Below are positions 55,139 to 64,000 of a stretch of 64,000 nucleotides of DNA, piece by piece. Every line of letters begins with the position of its first letter. The first letter of the stretch is position 1. A program made the position numbers and the translations under genes. The notes beneath the pieces were generated by a model. It was not told the DNA's origin. It saw only the letters and a list, made by a program, of their open reading frames with translations, and did not search any database. The stretch is from contig JAULSR010000001.1 of assembly GCA_030512295.1 (NCBI GenBank), forward strand, positions 7,215,001-7,279,000, written 5' to 3'. The DNA is from Bombardia bombarda. Lineage: Eukaryota; Ascomycota; Sordariomycetes; Sordariales; Lasiosphaeriaceae.

Positions 55139-56428
55139 TGTGAAGTTGATGCCAAGTCAAGTCATTGATTCCATCCTAATTCAGTGGTCGTATGCGAAGA
55201 TGAGGTCGATTTCAACCCTTATGTATTTCTTGAGCAGCCATCGTGAATGGGTTACCTACCCATGTCATCGACTGGAATAGACATGGAAGAGGCAGGGTGG
55301 GGTCGAGCGGCGATGCATCGTTGCATCACACCTGCCCCTACTGCCGTGTCTGCCATTGGCATGTTCCCTAAGACAGTGGTGGTTGACCGGGAGTGGTTTC
55401 CCTTTACGAGCTACCAGGACCGACGATCTTTTACTGCAACATCCACGTTCGGCGCTTCCCCGGTTTTGCCAAACGCATCTCCTCATGGCTGCAGGGAATA
55501 TGAATACTGGTTCGGCTGGTTACACATCTTGGATCCCAGTGCTGACACATCGCGGAAAGAAGGCGGCATTTCAGGGGCAAGATGCAATGCGGCTGCAACC
55601 TAAATCCTTGCTTACACTGTACCGTGTGCGAATAGAGCTGGTATCTGCACGTGGCGTTTATTCTCGGTGAGAAGTTAATTCTGCTGCCTGGAGTCGCCGC
55701 ATGAGGAAAATCTCCGAGGATGGTGCATTCTCCAATTTCCCTTTCTTTCGCGGCCCGGGACATTGTGTCAGCTCGAAGCGACTCTAAAGCTACACACCAT
55801 CACAGTCAGCCGCATTATAGCTACTCTATCGAGCAAAATCCTTCAACAAAGACAACGAGAGGTCCGTGACCCTTCGGCCTTTGTTTGCAACATTCACCAA
55901 TGTTCATGGAAAGCCTTATTGAATGTGAACAGGCCTACTGTGCACCCGCTTGGTAAGACGGCAGTACTGCAGCAACGCGCACTACAACGGGAAACATACA
56001 AAGAAATGTCTTTAAGAGAACAATGAAAAATGCGGAGCAGGCGGCAGCCGCGGCGAACAAGCGTCACGCCATAACCTAGGTACTCAGGCCGTGCTGATCA
56101 ACACAAATTGTAGAATGCACGTGGATGCGTAGGGAGAGGAGCAGCCATAGTTTGGGAGAAACGTCAAAGAAAACAGAAATGCTGTTCAGAAGATATCGGG
56201 ACCTGAACGCCGCAAGCGGAAAGCCCACATCTGCCGCGCATTAATGGTATAATATGCCACCAACAATGGCGAAAGTTTCCTGTCTTGGGGACAGTTTGAA
56301 CATACAGATATAAAACAGCATCCCTCTTGTCCAGCCATCCTTCTCCTATTAATTATACGAGGTGCATCTGGTTTACTAGACAACTTGATACTGGCATTAG
56401 CAACGCGCCCGACTGGACTCCCGAAGCA
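55139..56428. other. Divergent intergenic region, glucanase / basic protein
   Basis: About 1.3 kb with the promoters of both genes. Frames here (55247-55603, 55763-56026) show no domain. In-frame sequence from 56327 precedes the chosen start of the next gene but lacks coding character. Confidence 0.5.
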
Positions 56429-57811
56429 ATGGCCACAAATACACGAAGCCTTCGTAAGCGCAAGGAGCCGGATGGGGTGACCAGCTCTATGGCAATACCC
56501 AACCCACCCAAGAAAGTCAAGTCTGAAGCTGCGGAGAAGACGCCCAAGAAACAAGCCGCGGCCAAAAAGCAAGAGACGACCAAGAAACAAGCCGAGACGA
56601 CGAAGAAGCAAGCGACGACGAAGAGAAAAGCCGAACCCCTGGCCTTGGCTAAGGAAGCGCCCGAAGGATTGTCGTTGACCTCTAGGACGCCAAAAGTTCC
56701 AGAAGCGGCTTCTCAAGGGCCTGTGATCAAAAGGGCTCCTAGTCTAAATGATGTCGAATACTTTAAGCACAAGTCGACATTGCACAGGCAGCTGGAGTAC
56801 GGTTTCAAACACATAGCAACACTCGCGCCCGACCTACGCGTCGGTGTGGGTTGTTCTAAAGAAGCTGCTGATGCAGTCAAAAAGGAAGATCGAGTCGGCG
56901 TCACCATCAGCCAGGTCAGCGGTGAAGCCATAGCCGGTCTGTTTGCAGACCTGCGCACTGGCGTCTGGAACCTACTCAAGAGCAAGTTCGTGGACGAGGA
57001 ACTTGAAGCTTTGACGTCGCCCATCATCAAGAAACTCAGCGAGATCTCCCCCAAGGCCAGGGGGTTCAGCAGCCACGCGGGACGGGGCACCATGGTGATC
57101 GAGGGCATCATCTGGAAGCGTCTGCAGAGCCTCATCTTCGACCGCAAGTCTGCCGATTGGTATAAGAAGGACCCCTGGATTCCGCTGGAGGCAAGCTTTA
57201 AGGCGGCCAAGGGTGAGTATCAGCCATAACGTTTGCCGTTCAGATATAAAAAGAAACCAAAGAGAGAAAGAACGTAGCTGACCAAGAAACGCACAATCCA
57301 AGATAAAATCAAAGAGGAAGAAGAGTACGAAAAGTACCCCGAGCACCACGCCCTCGCCGCGCGGACGGCAACCTACCTCGGGCAGCCGCAGCTGCGCGCG
57401 TACACCCTGCCGACCGTCGAGCAGTCCGTCGAGACGGCCGACCAGATCTTCATGCGCGGCGTCTACCACCTCATCCGCAAGGACGACATCGGAAGGGAGC
57501 TTGCCGCGGCTGAATCCGCCAATCTCACCGTCCTCGCCGCCGAGATCGAACAGCTCTTGCGGGAGTCACCGCTGCACTGGGAGCTGGTGTGGCTTCCCGA
57601 AAGCACCACGCAAGCCGCCAGGCAGAACGGGCATGGCTTTCTGTTCCAGGAGGAGCTGATGCATGCCCGCTCGCATAAGGTTTCGGACGAGTTTGACGGC
57701 AACACGGTCATGTTGGTCATCAGCCCCGCTCTTGTTTCGTATGATTACAGTGACCTTGGGAACAACAAGAGTCGCAAGGTGTGGAAGAAGATGGAGGTTG
57801 TTGTGTCGTGA
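56429..57811 (+). CDS. Basic, probably nuclear protein of unknown function
   Basis: Two exons, 56429-57212 and 57303-57811, with a 90-bp intron; 430 residues. Start MATNTRSLRKRKEP was chosen over an upstream in-frame ATG (56327) because the Lys-rich N terminus begins there. Residues 7-70 carry basic clusters (LRKRKEP, PPKKVKSE) and a KKQ-x repeat (four copies), typical of nuclear signals or DNA contact. The rest is globular: YFKHKSTLHRQLEYGFKHIATLAPDLRVG, VSGEAIAGLFADLRTGVWNLLKSKF, GTMVIEGIIWKRLQSLIF, then TADQIFMRGVYHLIRKDDIGREL and a C-terminal KKMEVVVS. I do not recognise the family; similar two-part proteins are common as hypotheticals in ascomycetes. Confidence 0.8.
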
Positions 57812-58496
57812 TATGGGGGCTGCAGTGCGGATTATGAGTAGATAGGTACTGGGTTTTGTTGGTTTTGTTTGCCTTGGTCGTAGGTTTAGGAGTGAAGCAC
57901 CGCATGATCTGGGTCGAATTGGCAGCTCATTCGATCTTTTTGAGTACGCCAACTTCTGGAACCTGATTGTCAGATTATATACTCGAACAACGGGGATTTC
58001 ATGATTGTTAACCTCCAATCCAATGATTGATAATAGGTCAGTATCGTTCCAACATCGTTGTGAGTCCCAAAGTCCCATGTGGCAAACAACCAGATGTTTC
58101 CAATGATAAGTATATAGCAGCACGGCAATTTCGCAAGCCGTAGAAAGACGTAGATGTGCCCCATGCAGCCCAGCCCCAAGGAACTCTCAACAATAAAAGC
58201 AATACCTCCCGGGCTCTGAAGGTGCGGGGATGGAGGACCGTGGGTACGTCGTAGTTTTGAGGTCAGACGGACGTACCTGAACATAACCGAAAGGTTATTA
58301 CAGATGCCAGGTGATCATAACCGACGTTCATGCAAGGATGCATACAACAAAATTGAGTTTGCCCTTAAGCCAAACTTTCTTCACCACTGCGTAGTTCTGA
58401 TGAGCCACCCCCCAAACTGCAACGGGATATGTGGCCTAAAGACGGCATACGCTGTCTTCACTTCTCTGCGCTTTTCAGAACCACCAACACAGCAAA
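57812..58496. other. Gene-free interval
   Basis: About 0.7 kb between tandem plus-strand genes. A minus-strand frame at 57970-58284 with a hydrophobic stretch is probably spurious. Confidence 0.5.
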
Positions 58497-59831
58497 ATGT
58501 ACAGCACAATGGCTAATGCACCCGCATTAGCAGCTTTGAAGTTCGTCAGCCGTCTGCCAAATCCCAGCAGCGGCAGGCTATCGAGCTTACCTCGGGCCGT
58601 GGGCATCTTGAGCTCCTCCAGTGTTCGAGCTCGAGTCATCCACAGCTACCCACAAGATGCCGCCCGACGAGGACGGCAGCCCATCGCCCGGCCTCTCCGC
58701 ATGTCATCCAGCAACTTCAACCCGCCCTTCTTCGCCAGCGTCGCCGGGAACCAGGCGACAGCAGACGCGACAGACACGAAATGGACCCCGCCGTCAGAGA
58801 AAAGCCTGGCTGAGCGGCCCGTCCTCATCGTCGGCGCCGGCAACCTAGGCCGGCGAATCGGCATGGTCTGGGCGTCCGCCTCGCACCCCGTCACCCTCCT
58901 CGACGACTCCCCCGACGCCCTCCGCGACGCGACCGAGTACATCACCGACAACCTGGGCGAGTACTGCCTCAGCCGCGGCACCCTCCCGGGCCACGTCTGC
59001 ACCACCACCGACCTGCGTGTAGCGACCACAACAGGCAGATACGAGGGAGACAGTAGCTCGTCACTCGACGCAGGCACCAACACCACCACCACCACCACCA
59101 CCACCACCGCCGCCGCCGCCGCCACCCTCGGCCCCTGGATGGCCATCGACTGCCTCCCCGAGTCCCTCGAGCTCAAGATGACCGTCCTCTCGCAGCTCGA
59201 GCGCCTGCTGCCCGACCCCAACTGCATCCTCGCGTCCAACAGCAGCAGCCTGCAGACGTCCGAGATGGCGCCCGCGCTGCGCCACCCCGAGCGTCTGCTC
59301 AACACGCACTACTTCATCCCGCCGCGCAACCGCATGGTTGAGCTCATGTCGAGCTCGCACACGCACGCCGCCATCTTTCCGTTTCTCGCCGATCAGATGC
59401 GCGGCGTCGGGCTCACGCCGCTCGTCGTGCCCGCCGGCGTGCTCTCGCAGGGCTTCATCTTCAACCGCATCTGGGCCGCGTGCAAGCGCGAGACGCTCGG
59501 CGTGCTTTCCGAAGGTGTCGCGCAGCCGGCCGATATCGACGCGCTGTTCCGGGACTTTTTCCACGCCGAGAAGGGCCCCTGCGAGCGCATGGACGAGATT
59601 GGACTCGATACGATTGCGAAGATTGAGGCGCACTATCTGGAGCTGAGGCCGGACCTGAGGGACATGGGGATCCAGGAGCCGTTGGATTGGCTGAGGATTT
59701 ACTATCTGGAGCAGCATCGGCTGGGGGAGAAGAGCGGAGATGGCCTGTTTACGAAGGAGGAGCGGGAGGAGCTGAATGAGCGGCATCGGATGCTGAGACA
59801 TCGGGTTGTGGAGGAGACGACGGATGCGTGA
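58497..59831 (+). CDS. 3-hydroxyacyl-CoA dehydrogenase-like NAD-binding protein
   Basis: Single exon, 444 residues. The first 68 residues are Arg/Ser-rich and almost without acids, compatible with a mitochondrial presequence; an internal ATG (58701, MSSSNFNPPF) could give a shorter form. Rossmann motif VLIVGAGNLGRRIGMVW (about 109-125) followed by VTLLDDSP. Catalytic-type residues: SNSSSL and the histidine in THYFIPPRNRMVEL. The C-terminal 3HCDH domain shows QGFIFNRIWAACKRE, GVAQPADIDALFRDFF and GPCERMDEIGLDTIAKIE. A run of nine threonines and five alanines (about 196-209) interrupts the NAD-binding domain. The enzyme may act on hydroxyacyl-CoA or a sugar acid such as L-gulonate; I cannot decide. 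Confidence 0.88.
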   Translation: MYSTMANAPALAALKFVSRLPNPSSGRLSSLPRAVGILSSSSVRARVIHSYPQDAARRGRQPIARPLRMSSSNFNPPFFASVAGNQATADATDTKWTPPSEKSLAERPVLIVGAGNLGRRIGMVWASASHPVTLLDDSPDALRDATEYITDNLGEYCLSRGTLPGHVCTTTDLRVATTTGRYEGDSSSSLDAGTNTTTTTTTTTAAAAATLGPWMAIDCLPESLELKMTVLSQLERLLPDPNCILASNSSSLQTSEMAPALRHPERLLNTHYFIPPRNRMVELMSSSHTHAAIFPFLADQMRGVGLTPLVVPAGVLSQGFIFNRIWAACKRETLGVLSEGVAQPADIDALFRDFFHAEKGPCERMDEIGLDTIAKIEAHYLELRPDLRDMGIQEPLDWLRIYYLEQHRLGEKSGDGLFTKEEREELNERHRMLRHRVVEETTDA

Positions 59832-59961
59832 TGGGTGAAAGTCTGTTGAGTGTGGAACGGGTTTTTGTCGTCGTTGGGGATTTAATGTTGGTATAAGATT
59901 GGATTAATGGATTGGTGGAATGGCTAATTCCAAAAAGAAAAACAAGAAGGAAGGAGCCGGG

Positions 59962-60282
59962 TGTTACAACCTGCCAAGCCGTGGCAGCGTTGCAAGCACG
60001 TGAGCACGATTGGTCACGACACCACGGCAAGACAAGTGGCACAGGACCTACGGGCAGGAGGACACTGGACAACCAGGCGGTGATGGCACCTGGTGATGGC
60101 ACCTGCGATAGCGCTGTAATGCGGTGTCTCAAGCGAGTCACCGGACACAGCTCCCCAACAGGCTTAGCCTATTGCTTAAAAATTATTTAAAAGCAGCGAG
60201 CTTCCTTCGCTACTTATACCAGTCTCTACCTAAATAGCTTTCAATTTAAGTCTTTGTCTGATTCTTAGAGAAAGAGGTAACA
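59962..60282 (+). repeat. Candidate 5' LTR of the gypsy element (321 bp)
   Basis: Starts TGTTAC and ends GTAACA, a 6-bp terminal inverted repeat with the usual TG...CA ends. Contains a TATA-like TTATTTAAAAG (from 60183) followed by AAGCAGCG. Position just before the gag leader fits. The matching 3' LTR is not in the window, so the borders are provisional. Confidence 0.65.
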
Positions 60283-60451
60283 CGCCTTACGCTACCCTTA
60301 TTGCCTAAGCGCAGCCTGACTTTCTACTAACATAAACCTTTCACTAATAGACCTTTACCCTAACGTACTAGTGTAAGAGTTTGGGCGTAATATTTTGAAA
60401 GCTTTTATTTAGACAGTTATCCTGCACTGCTGGGCAATATCTCGAACAACC

Positions 60452-61348
60452 ATGACGATGTCGAACCTCCCCGCAATGACGGAACAGGAAGCCGCCGACG
60501 AGATCAAGCGACTCCAGAAGGAGAACGAGAAACTCCACAAGGCGGTCACCACAGCTCCAAACGAGAACCGACGGCTCAAGTTCCCGGAACCACCCCGTTA
60601 TGACAGCACGAAGGGAACCCTACGGGGCTACCTCACCCAGATGAGGGCTTACATTGTCTATTACGCCGGTGACTTGCCTGAGGAAGCAGACAAGGTCATG
60701 TGCGCAGCAGCCTTCTTGACTGGGGATGCCCTTATCTGGTTTGAACCTTTCCAGAGGGACTACCTTGAGAAGGGGCCCGACGGTTGCGACCCTGATACGA
60801 GGGATATCTTTTCGAGTTTTGCTACCTTCGAGAAGAAGCTCAAGGCAGCCTTCGGAGACCCTGACGAGGAACGCACTGCAGAGCAGCAGTTGCATAACCT
60901 CTGCCAGAAGGGATCAGCATCGGACTACGCCGCCAAGTTCCAGCAGATCAGCTCGCGACTAAACTGGAAGGATGGACCTAAGATGGTCGCATTCTACCAC
61001 GGGCTGAGAGACGAGATCAAGGACGAGCTTGCTAAGTAAGACCGACCTAAAGAGTTCATGGACTATATCGCAATAGCAGCCCGCATCGATAATCGCTTGT
61101 TCGAGAGACATATGGAAAAGCGAACTGGACCAGTTCGACCTTATCAAGCTAACATGGGTAAACGAGTTCCTCCACGCTAAGGAAATACCTTTTGGGGAAC
61201 CTATCGTAGACCTATGGAACTCGGCGCGACACAGCACCAATCCAGGAAGAAAGGGATTAAGTGCTTTAACTGCAGAAAACTAGGGCACTATGCTAGAGAG
61301 TACAACCAAACCACGACAGCCGCAGAGGAAGACTCTGGCTACGATTAA
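60452..61348 (+). pseudogene. gag of the gypsy element (interrupted)
   Basis: Retrotransposon capsid-like protein (PF03732 type): an N-terminal coiled coil (AADEIKRLQKENEKLHKAV), then the gag core (FPEPPRYDSTKGTLRGYLTQM, AAAFLTGDALIWFEPFQ, TFEKKLKAAFGDPDEERTAE, and SASDYAAKFQQISSRLNW). Stops at 61037, 61178 and 61346 each lie where glutamine would read. A zinc knuckle CFNCRKLGHYARE (about 61261-61300) has tyrosine in place of its last cysteine, consistent with TGC to TAC. Confidence 0.88.
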
Positions 61349-62546
61349 GCGAGCCCCGGCAACGGCAAGCCGCAGGGCCAGACCGGGCATACATTGCCAG
61401 AGCAAGGACCCGGCACCCTGGATACGAAACCCATCCTCAGGACGATTGCACTGGTGGGACTAGACGAGTACCCAACCAAGAAAGAGGAGGGAGAGCACGA
61501 ACAAGCTCTGAAATACCTGGCGGGCGCGAGCACGGATTTGCTTGACGCTGAACCGTCGGGAGAAGCATGCGGCAGCAAGAAGAACATTGCCCGCATGGTC
61601 GCAGCAACGAGACCGCTGACGACGGATCATCTACACGTTACAGTAGAGATCAACGGAAAGTTCGCCAAAGCACTCCTAGACAGTGGAGCACAGGGAGACT
61701 ACGTGTCCCCAGAGTTCGCAAAGCACCACGGCCTCGAACTGCGAACGAAACGGAATCCATATACCGTTCAGAATATCGAAGGAGACCCTATGATTTTCAA
61801 CAATGGGACCGTTAATCAGGAGACCGCGCAACTCCCGATCTACGTAAATAGAAAAGAAACCCTAACCATTTTCGACGTTCTTGATACGAGATTAAGGGAC
61901 TTCGTGCTAGGAATCCCTTGGTTACGACGATAGAGTTCTCGGATTAACTGGAAGACTGGCCATCTCCAGTGGGATGAAGCTCGTGAGGAAAGGCCCAGAA
62001 GCGGTCTCTCAGGGAGCCCCCAGCTACGCGAGACAGTAGTATGTGTGAGAGGATATAAGAGTGGTCCCTCAGAACGTCCCCAGCTATATGGAATAGCAAC
62101 AAACGATAACGAGAGAGAAGGACCTAAAAACGGCCTCTCGGGACGTGCCGGCCTACTTGGAGCAGTAGAGCTAAACAGCAATACGGATAAGCTCGACGTT
62201 ATACCGCCGCAGTACCGGAAGTACTAGAAACTCTTCTAAAAAGAGTTAGAAACTAGGCTACCAGCATATAGCCAGTTTGACCATCATATACCGCTAAAGG
62301 AGGGACAGCACCCCAAGTTCCACCAGATTTACCCCCTAAACCAGGTTCAGGAGGCCGCACTGGAAGAATACTTGGAGGGGAACTTGCGGAAGGGATACAT
62401 CCGCCCCTCAACGTCACTAGCGGGATACCCGATCCTATTCGTACCAAAGAAGGACGGACGACTACGACTTTGTGTCGACTATAGACAGCTTAACGACATT
62501 ACAATCAAAAATCAATACCCTTTACCGTTAATTTCGGAATTACGCG

Positions 62547-62798
62547 TGTAAGGACATCCCCAAGCACATCCCCAAGCACATCCCCAAGCACGTGCTCAAG
62601 CACATGCTCAAGCACATGCCGGAAGCGTCCCCAAGGACATGCCAGTTATCCCACCATCTTTGTATATAAGCAGCGGCCCTGGCCCACCTTCCGTTGCGAG
62701 GGCCAGGTTGAAGTCTTACGCCAATACCAGTCATTGCTCGCCTTCCCAGTTGTCTTCATTGTGACCACCTTGATCAGGCGTACCTGCCTTCTCTTACA
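62547..62798 (+). mobile_element. Solo LTR (252 bp) nested in the gypsy reverse transcriptase, with 5-bp target duplication
   Basis: Ends TGTAAG and CTTACA form a perfect 6-bp terminal inverted repeat. The 5 bp before it (62542-62546, ACGCG) are repeated directly after it (62799-62803), the length typical of LTR-retrotransposon integrase. Conserved RT sequence resumes right after the second copy. Inside: five 12-bp tandem units (62554-62613) and TATATAA (62663-62669) followed by GCAGCG. Different termini from the host element's LTR, so a different family. No internal retroelement genes, hence a solo LTR. Confidence 0.87.
62554..62613 (+). repeat. 12-bp tandem repeat inside the solo LTR
   Basis: Three identical units ACATCCCCAAGC followed by two variants (ACGTGCTCAAGC, ACATGCTCAAGC), upstream of the LTR TATA element; may be promoter/enhancer repeats. 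Confidence 0.9.
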
Positions 62799-64000
62799 AC
62801 GCGACAAACTACACGGAGCCTAGAATCTTCACGACGCTGGATCTAAAAGGAGCATACAATCTAATCCGAATATTAAAAAAAGAAAAGTAGAAGACCGCTT
62901 TTCGAACTAAGCGGGGACTCTTCGAATATTTGGTAATACCTTTCGGACTTACCAACGCACCAGCCAGCTTCCAAGCTATAATCAACCATATCCTTCGGAA
63001 TTACTTCGATTAGTTCGTAATGGTTTATTTAAACGATATCTTAATCTTTTCGAAAACGCCAGAAGAGCATGAACGGCACGTTCACCAGGTGCTCGCGACC
63101 CTGGAGGACGCCCAGCTTCTTATGGAACCCGAAAAGGCGAAGTGGCACGTACAGGAAGTCAAATACCTCGGCTATTGCATTAGCCCTAAAAAGATTAGTA
63201 TGGACCTTGAGAAGGTACGAGCCATTCGAGATTGGCCTCGACTGTAGAACGTCAAGGACGTACGAAGCGTCCTTGGATTTATGAATTTTTATCGACGATT
63301 TGTGAAGGGATACAGTCAAGTAGCGACACCCCTCACACAGCTTACGAAGAAGGATCAAGCCTTCGAATGGAAGGAACCTCAACAGCAGGCCTTCGATAAG
63401 CTCAAGGAGCTAATTCTCTAAGAACCGATCCTTATAATCCCAGACCAAGAAAAACCTTTCGAAGTCGAAACCGATGCTTCAGAATTCGCTCTGGGAGGAC
63501 AACTTGGACAACGAGACGAGGAAGGACGACTTCACCCCGTCGCCTTCTACTCGAAGAAGCTCAACGGACCTGAGCTTAATTACTAAATCTACGATAAGGA
63601 ACTAATGGCTATTATCGAAGCCTTTAGAGAATGGAAGCACTACCTTACAAGAACTAAACATCCTGTCAAGGTCTACACGGATCATAAGAATCTGACCAAC
63701 TTCACGACCACGAAAGCCCTCAATAAACGTCAAACACGATGGGCAGAGTTTCTTTCGGAATTCAATTTCACGATTATCTATCGGAAAGGCACTGAGAATG
63801 GGCGAGCAGATGCGCTCAGCCGACGCAGTGACCTCGAACCGGATATACCCCCGCAGCAAAGTTAACTATTACGAGAGGACTCGGAAGGGAATCTGACGAC
63901 AGGACATGAGGTGTCTACCATCGCCAGAGATGAGACCCGACTGATTAAGGAAGTCCACGAAGCCAAGGCACACGGTCACCAAGGAGTGTGGAAAACCTAT

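Larger units (their letters stand above)
59962..64000 (+). mobile_element. Ty3/gypsy LTR retrotransposon, RIP-mutated, running off the window
   Basis: Begins with a candidate 5' LTR (59962-60282), a leader and a single gag-pol reading frame: gag, zinc knuckle, aspartic protease, reverse transcriptase, RNase H and the start of the integrase zinc finger (HEAKAHGHQG, about 63955-63985). The order PR-RT-RH-IN defines Ty3/gypsy. The frame holds 12 in-frame stops (first bases 61037, 61178, 61346, 61931, 62225, 62237, 62888, 63011, 63245, 63419, 63584, 63863), all TAA or TAG. The element is therefore inactive. A foreign solo LTR lies inside the RT. The 3' LTR is beyond the window. Confidence 0.93.
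61349..64000 (+). pseudogene. pol of the gypsy element: protease, reverse transcriptase, RNase H, start of integrase (interrupted)
   Basis: Same frame as gag. Aspartic protease ALLDSGAQGDYV (about 61672-61707) with the flap region to 61930. RT: KGYIRPSTSLAGYPILFVPKKDGRLR (about 62386-62465), then LDLKGAYNLIRI and FGLTNAPASFQ; the catalytic box reads YLNDIL (about 63026-63043) instead of the usual YLDDIL. RNase H: ETDASEFALGG (about 63469-63501) and TDHKNLTNF. The RT is split by a solo LTR at 62547-62798, plus one extra base near 62821. Nine stops from 61931 onward. The window ends in the integrase HHCC region. Confidence 0.9.

Noticed and set aside
57970..58284. Small membrane protein on the minus strand downstream of the basic protein gene
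   Set aside because: A single short frame with one hydrophobic stretch, no homology recalled and no supporting signals.
61037..63865. Reassigned stop codons: UAA/UAG read as glutamine in the retroelement
   Set aside because: Every host gene here uses TAA/TAG/TGA as normal ends, CAA/CAG codons are still common in the element, and one stop replaces tryptophan. RIP explains all of it.

Overview
This window comes from the nuclear genome of a filamentous ascomycete (Pezizomycotina, most likely a Sordariomycete). The evidence is short GT-AG introns of about 50-200 bp with fungal branch points, a DIM-5-type H3K9 methyltransferase, a fungal three-domain tRNA ligase, an Rpp40-type RNase P subunit, and a Ty3/gypsy retroelement carrying the signature of repeat-induced point mutation (RIP). 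I resolved 27 protein-coding genes, one tRNA and one retroelement. Exon structures were built by hand from splice sites plus family knowledge, and every multi-exon model closes in frame, except that four genes each lack one base in a G/C homopolymer.

Left part (1-33 kb) is mostly housekeeping: a truncated ankyrin gene, tRNA-Gly(GCC), proteasome ATPase RPT5, a DUF4870 membrane protein, the DIM-5 methyltransferase, a UBTD-type ubiquitin-like protein, beta-COP (SEC26), Mago nashi, the degron receptor GID4/VID24, TRM11, the RNase P subunit RPP40, a small Yar1-like ankyrin protein, tRNA ligase TRL1, TRP4 and mitochondrial ribosomal protein uL10m.

Middle part (33.8-43.0 kb) is the most interesting block. 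It is a five-gene putative carbohydrate cluster made of an L-threonate-dehydrogenase-like oxidoreductase, a class II aldolase, a dihydroxyacetone/erythrulose-type kinase (DAK), an RpiB-type sugar-phosphate isomerase and a triose-phosphate-isomerase-like enzyme. Two divergent gene pairs plus one single gene share a GCCGGGGC element, compatible with CREA sites, in each upstream region. Kinase plus TIM-like plus RpiB-like enzymes is the logic of C4 ketose (erythrulose) catabolism known from Mycobacterium, Brucella and Yarrowia. The added dehydrogenase and aldolase make this version different.

Right part (43-60 kb) holds an O-methyltransferase, an NmrA-like protein, a coiled-coil protein of unknown function, an Hsp70-like ATPase without a normal substrate-binding domain, a secreted GH30 beta-1,6-glucanase, a basic nuclear-looking protein and a 3-hydroxyacyl-CoA-dehydrogenase-like protein.

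The right end (about 59.96-64 kb) is a Ty3/gypsy retroelement running off the window. Its gag-pol frame is broken by 12 stops, 11 of which fit CAA/CAG to TAA/TAG and one TGG to TAG, as expected from RIP. A 252-bp solo LTR of a different family sits inside its reverse transcriptase, flanked by a perfect 5-bp target duplication (ACGCG).

Reading caution: four genes (ankyrin at 0.8 kb, DUF4870, TRP4, DAK) each need one extra G/C in a homopolymer to give the expected protein. This pattern suggests assembly errors rather than four pseudogenes.
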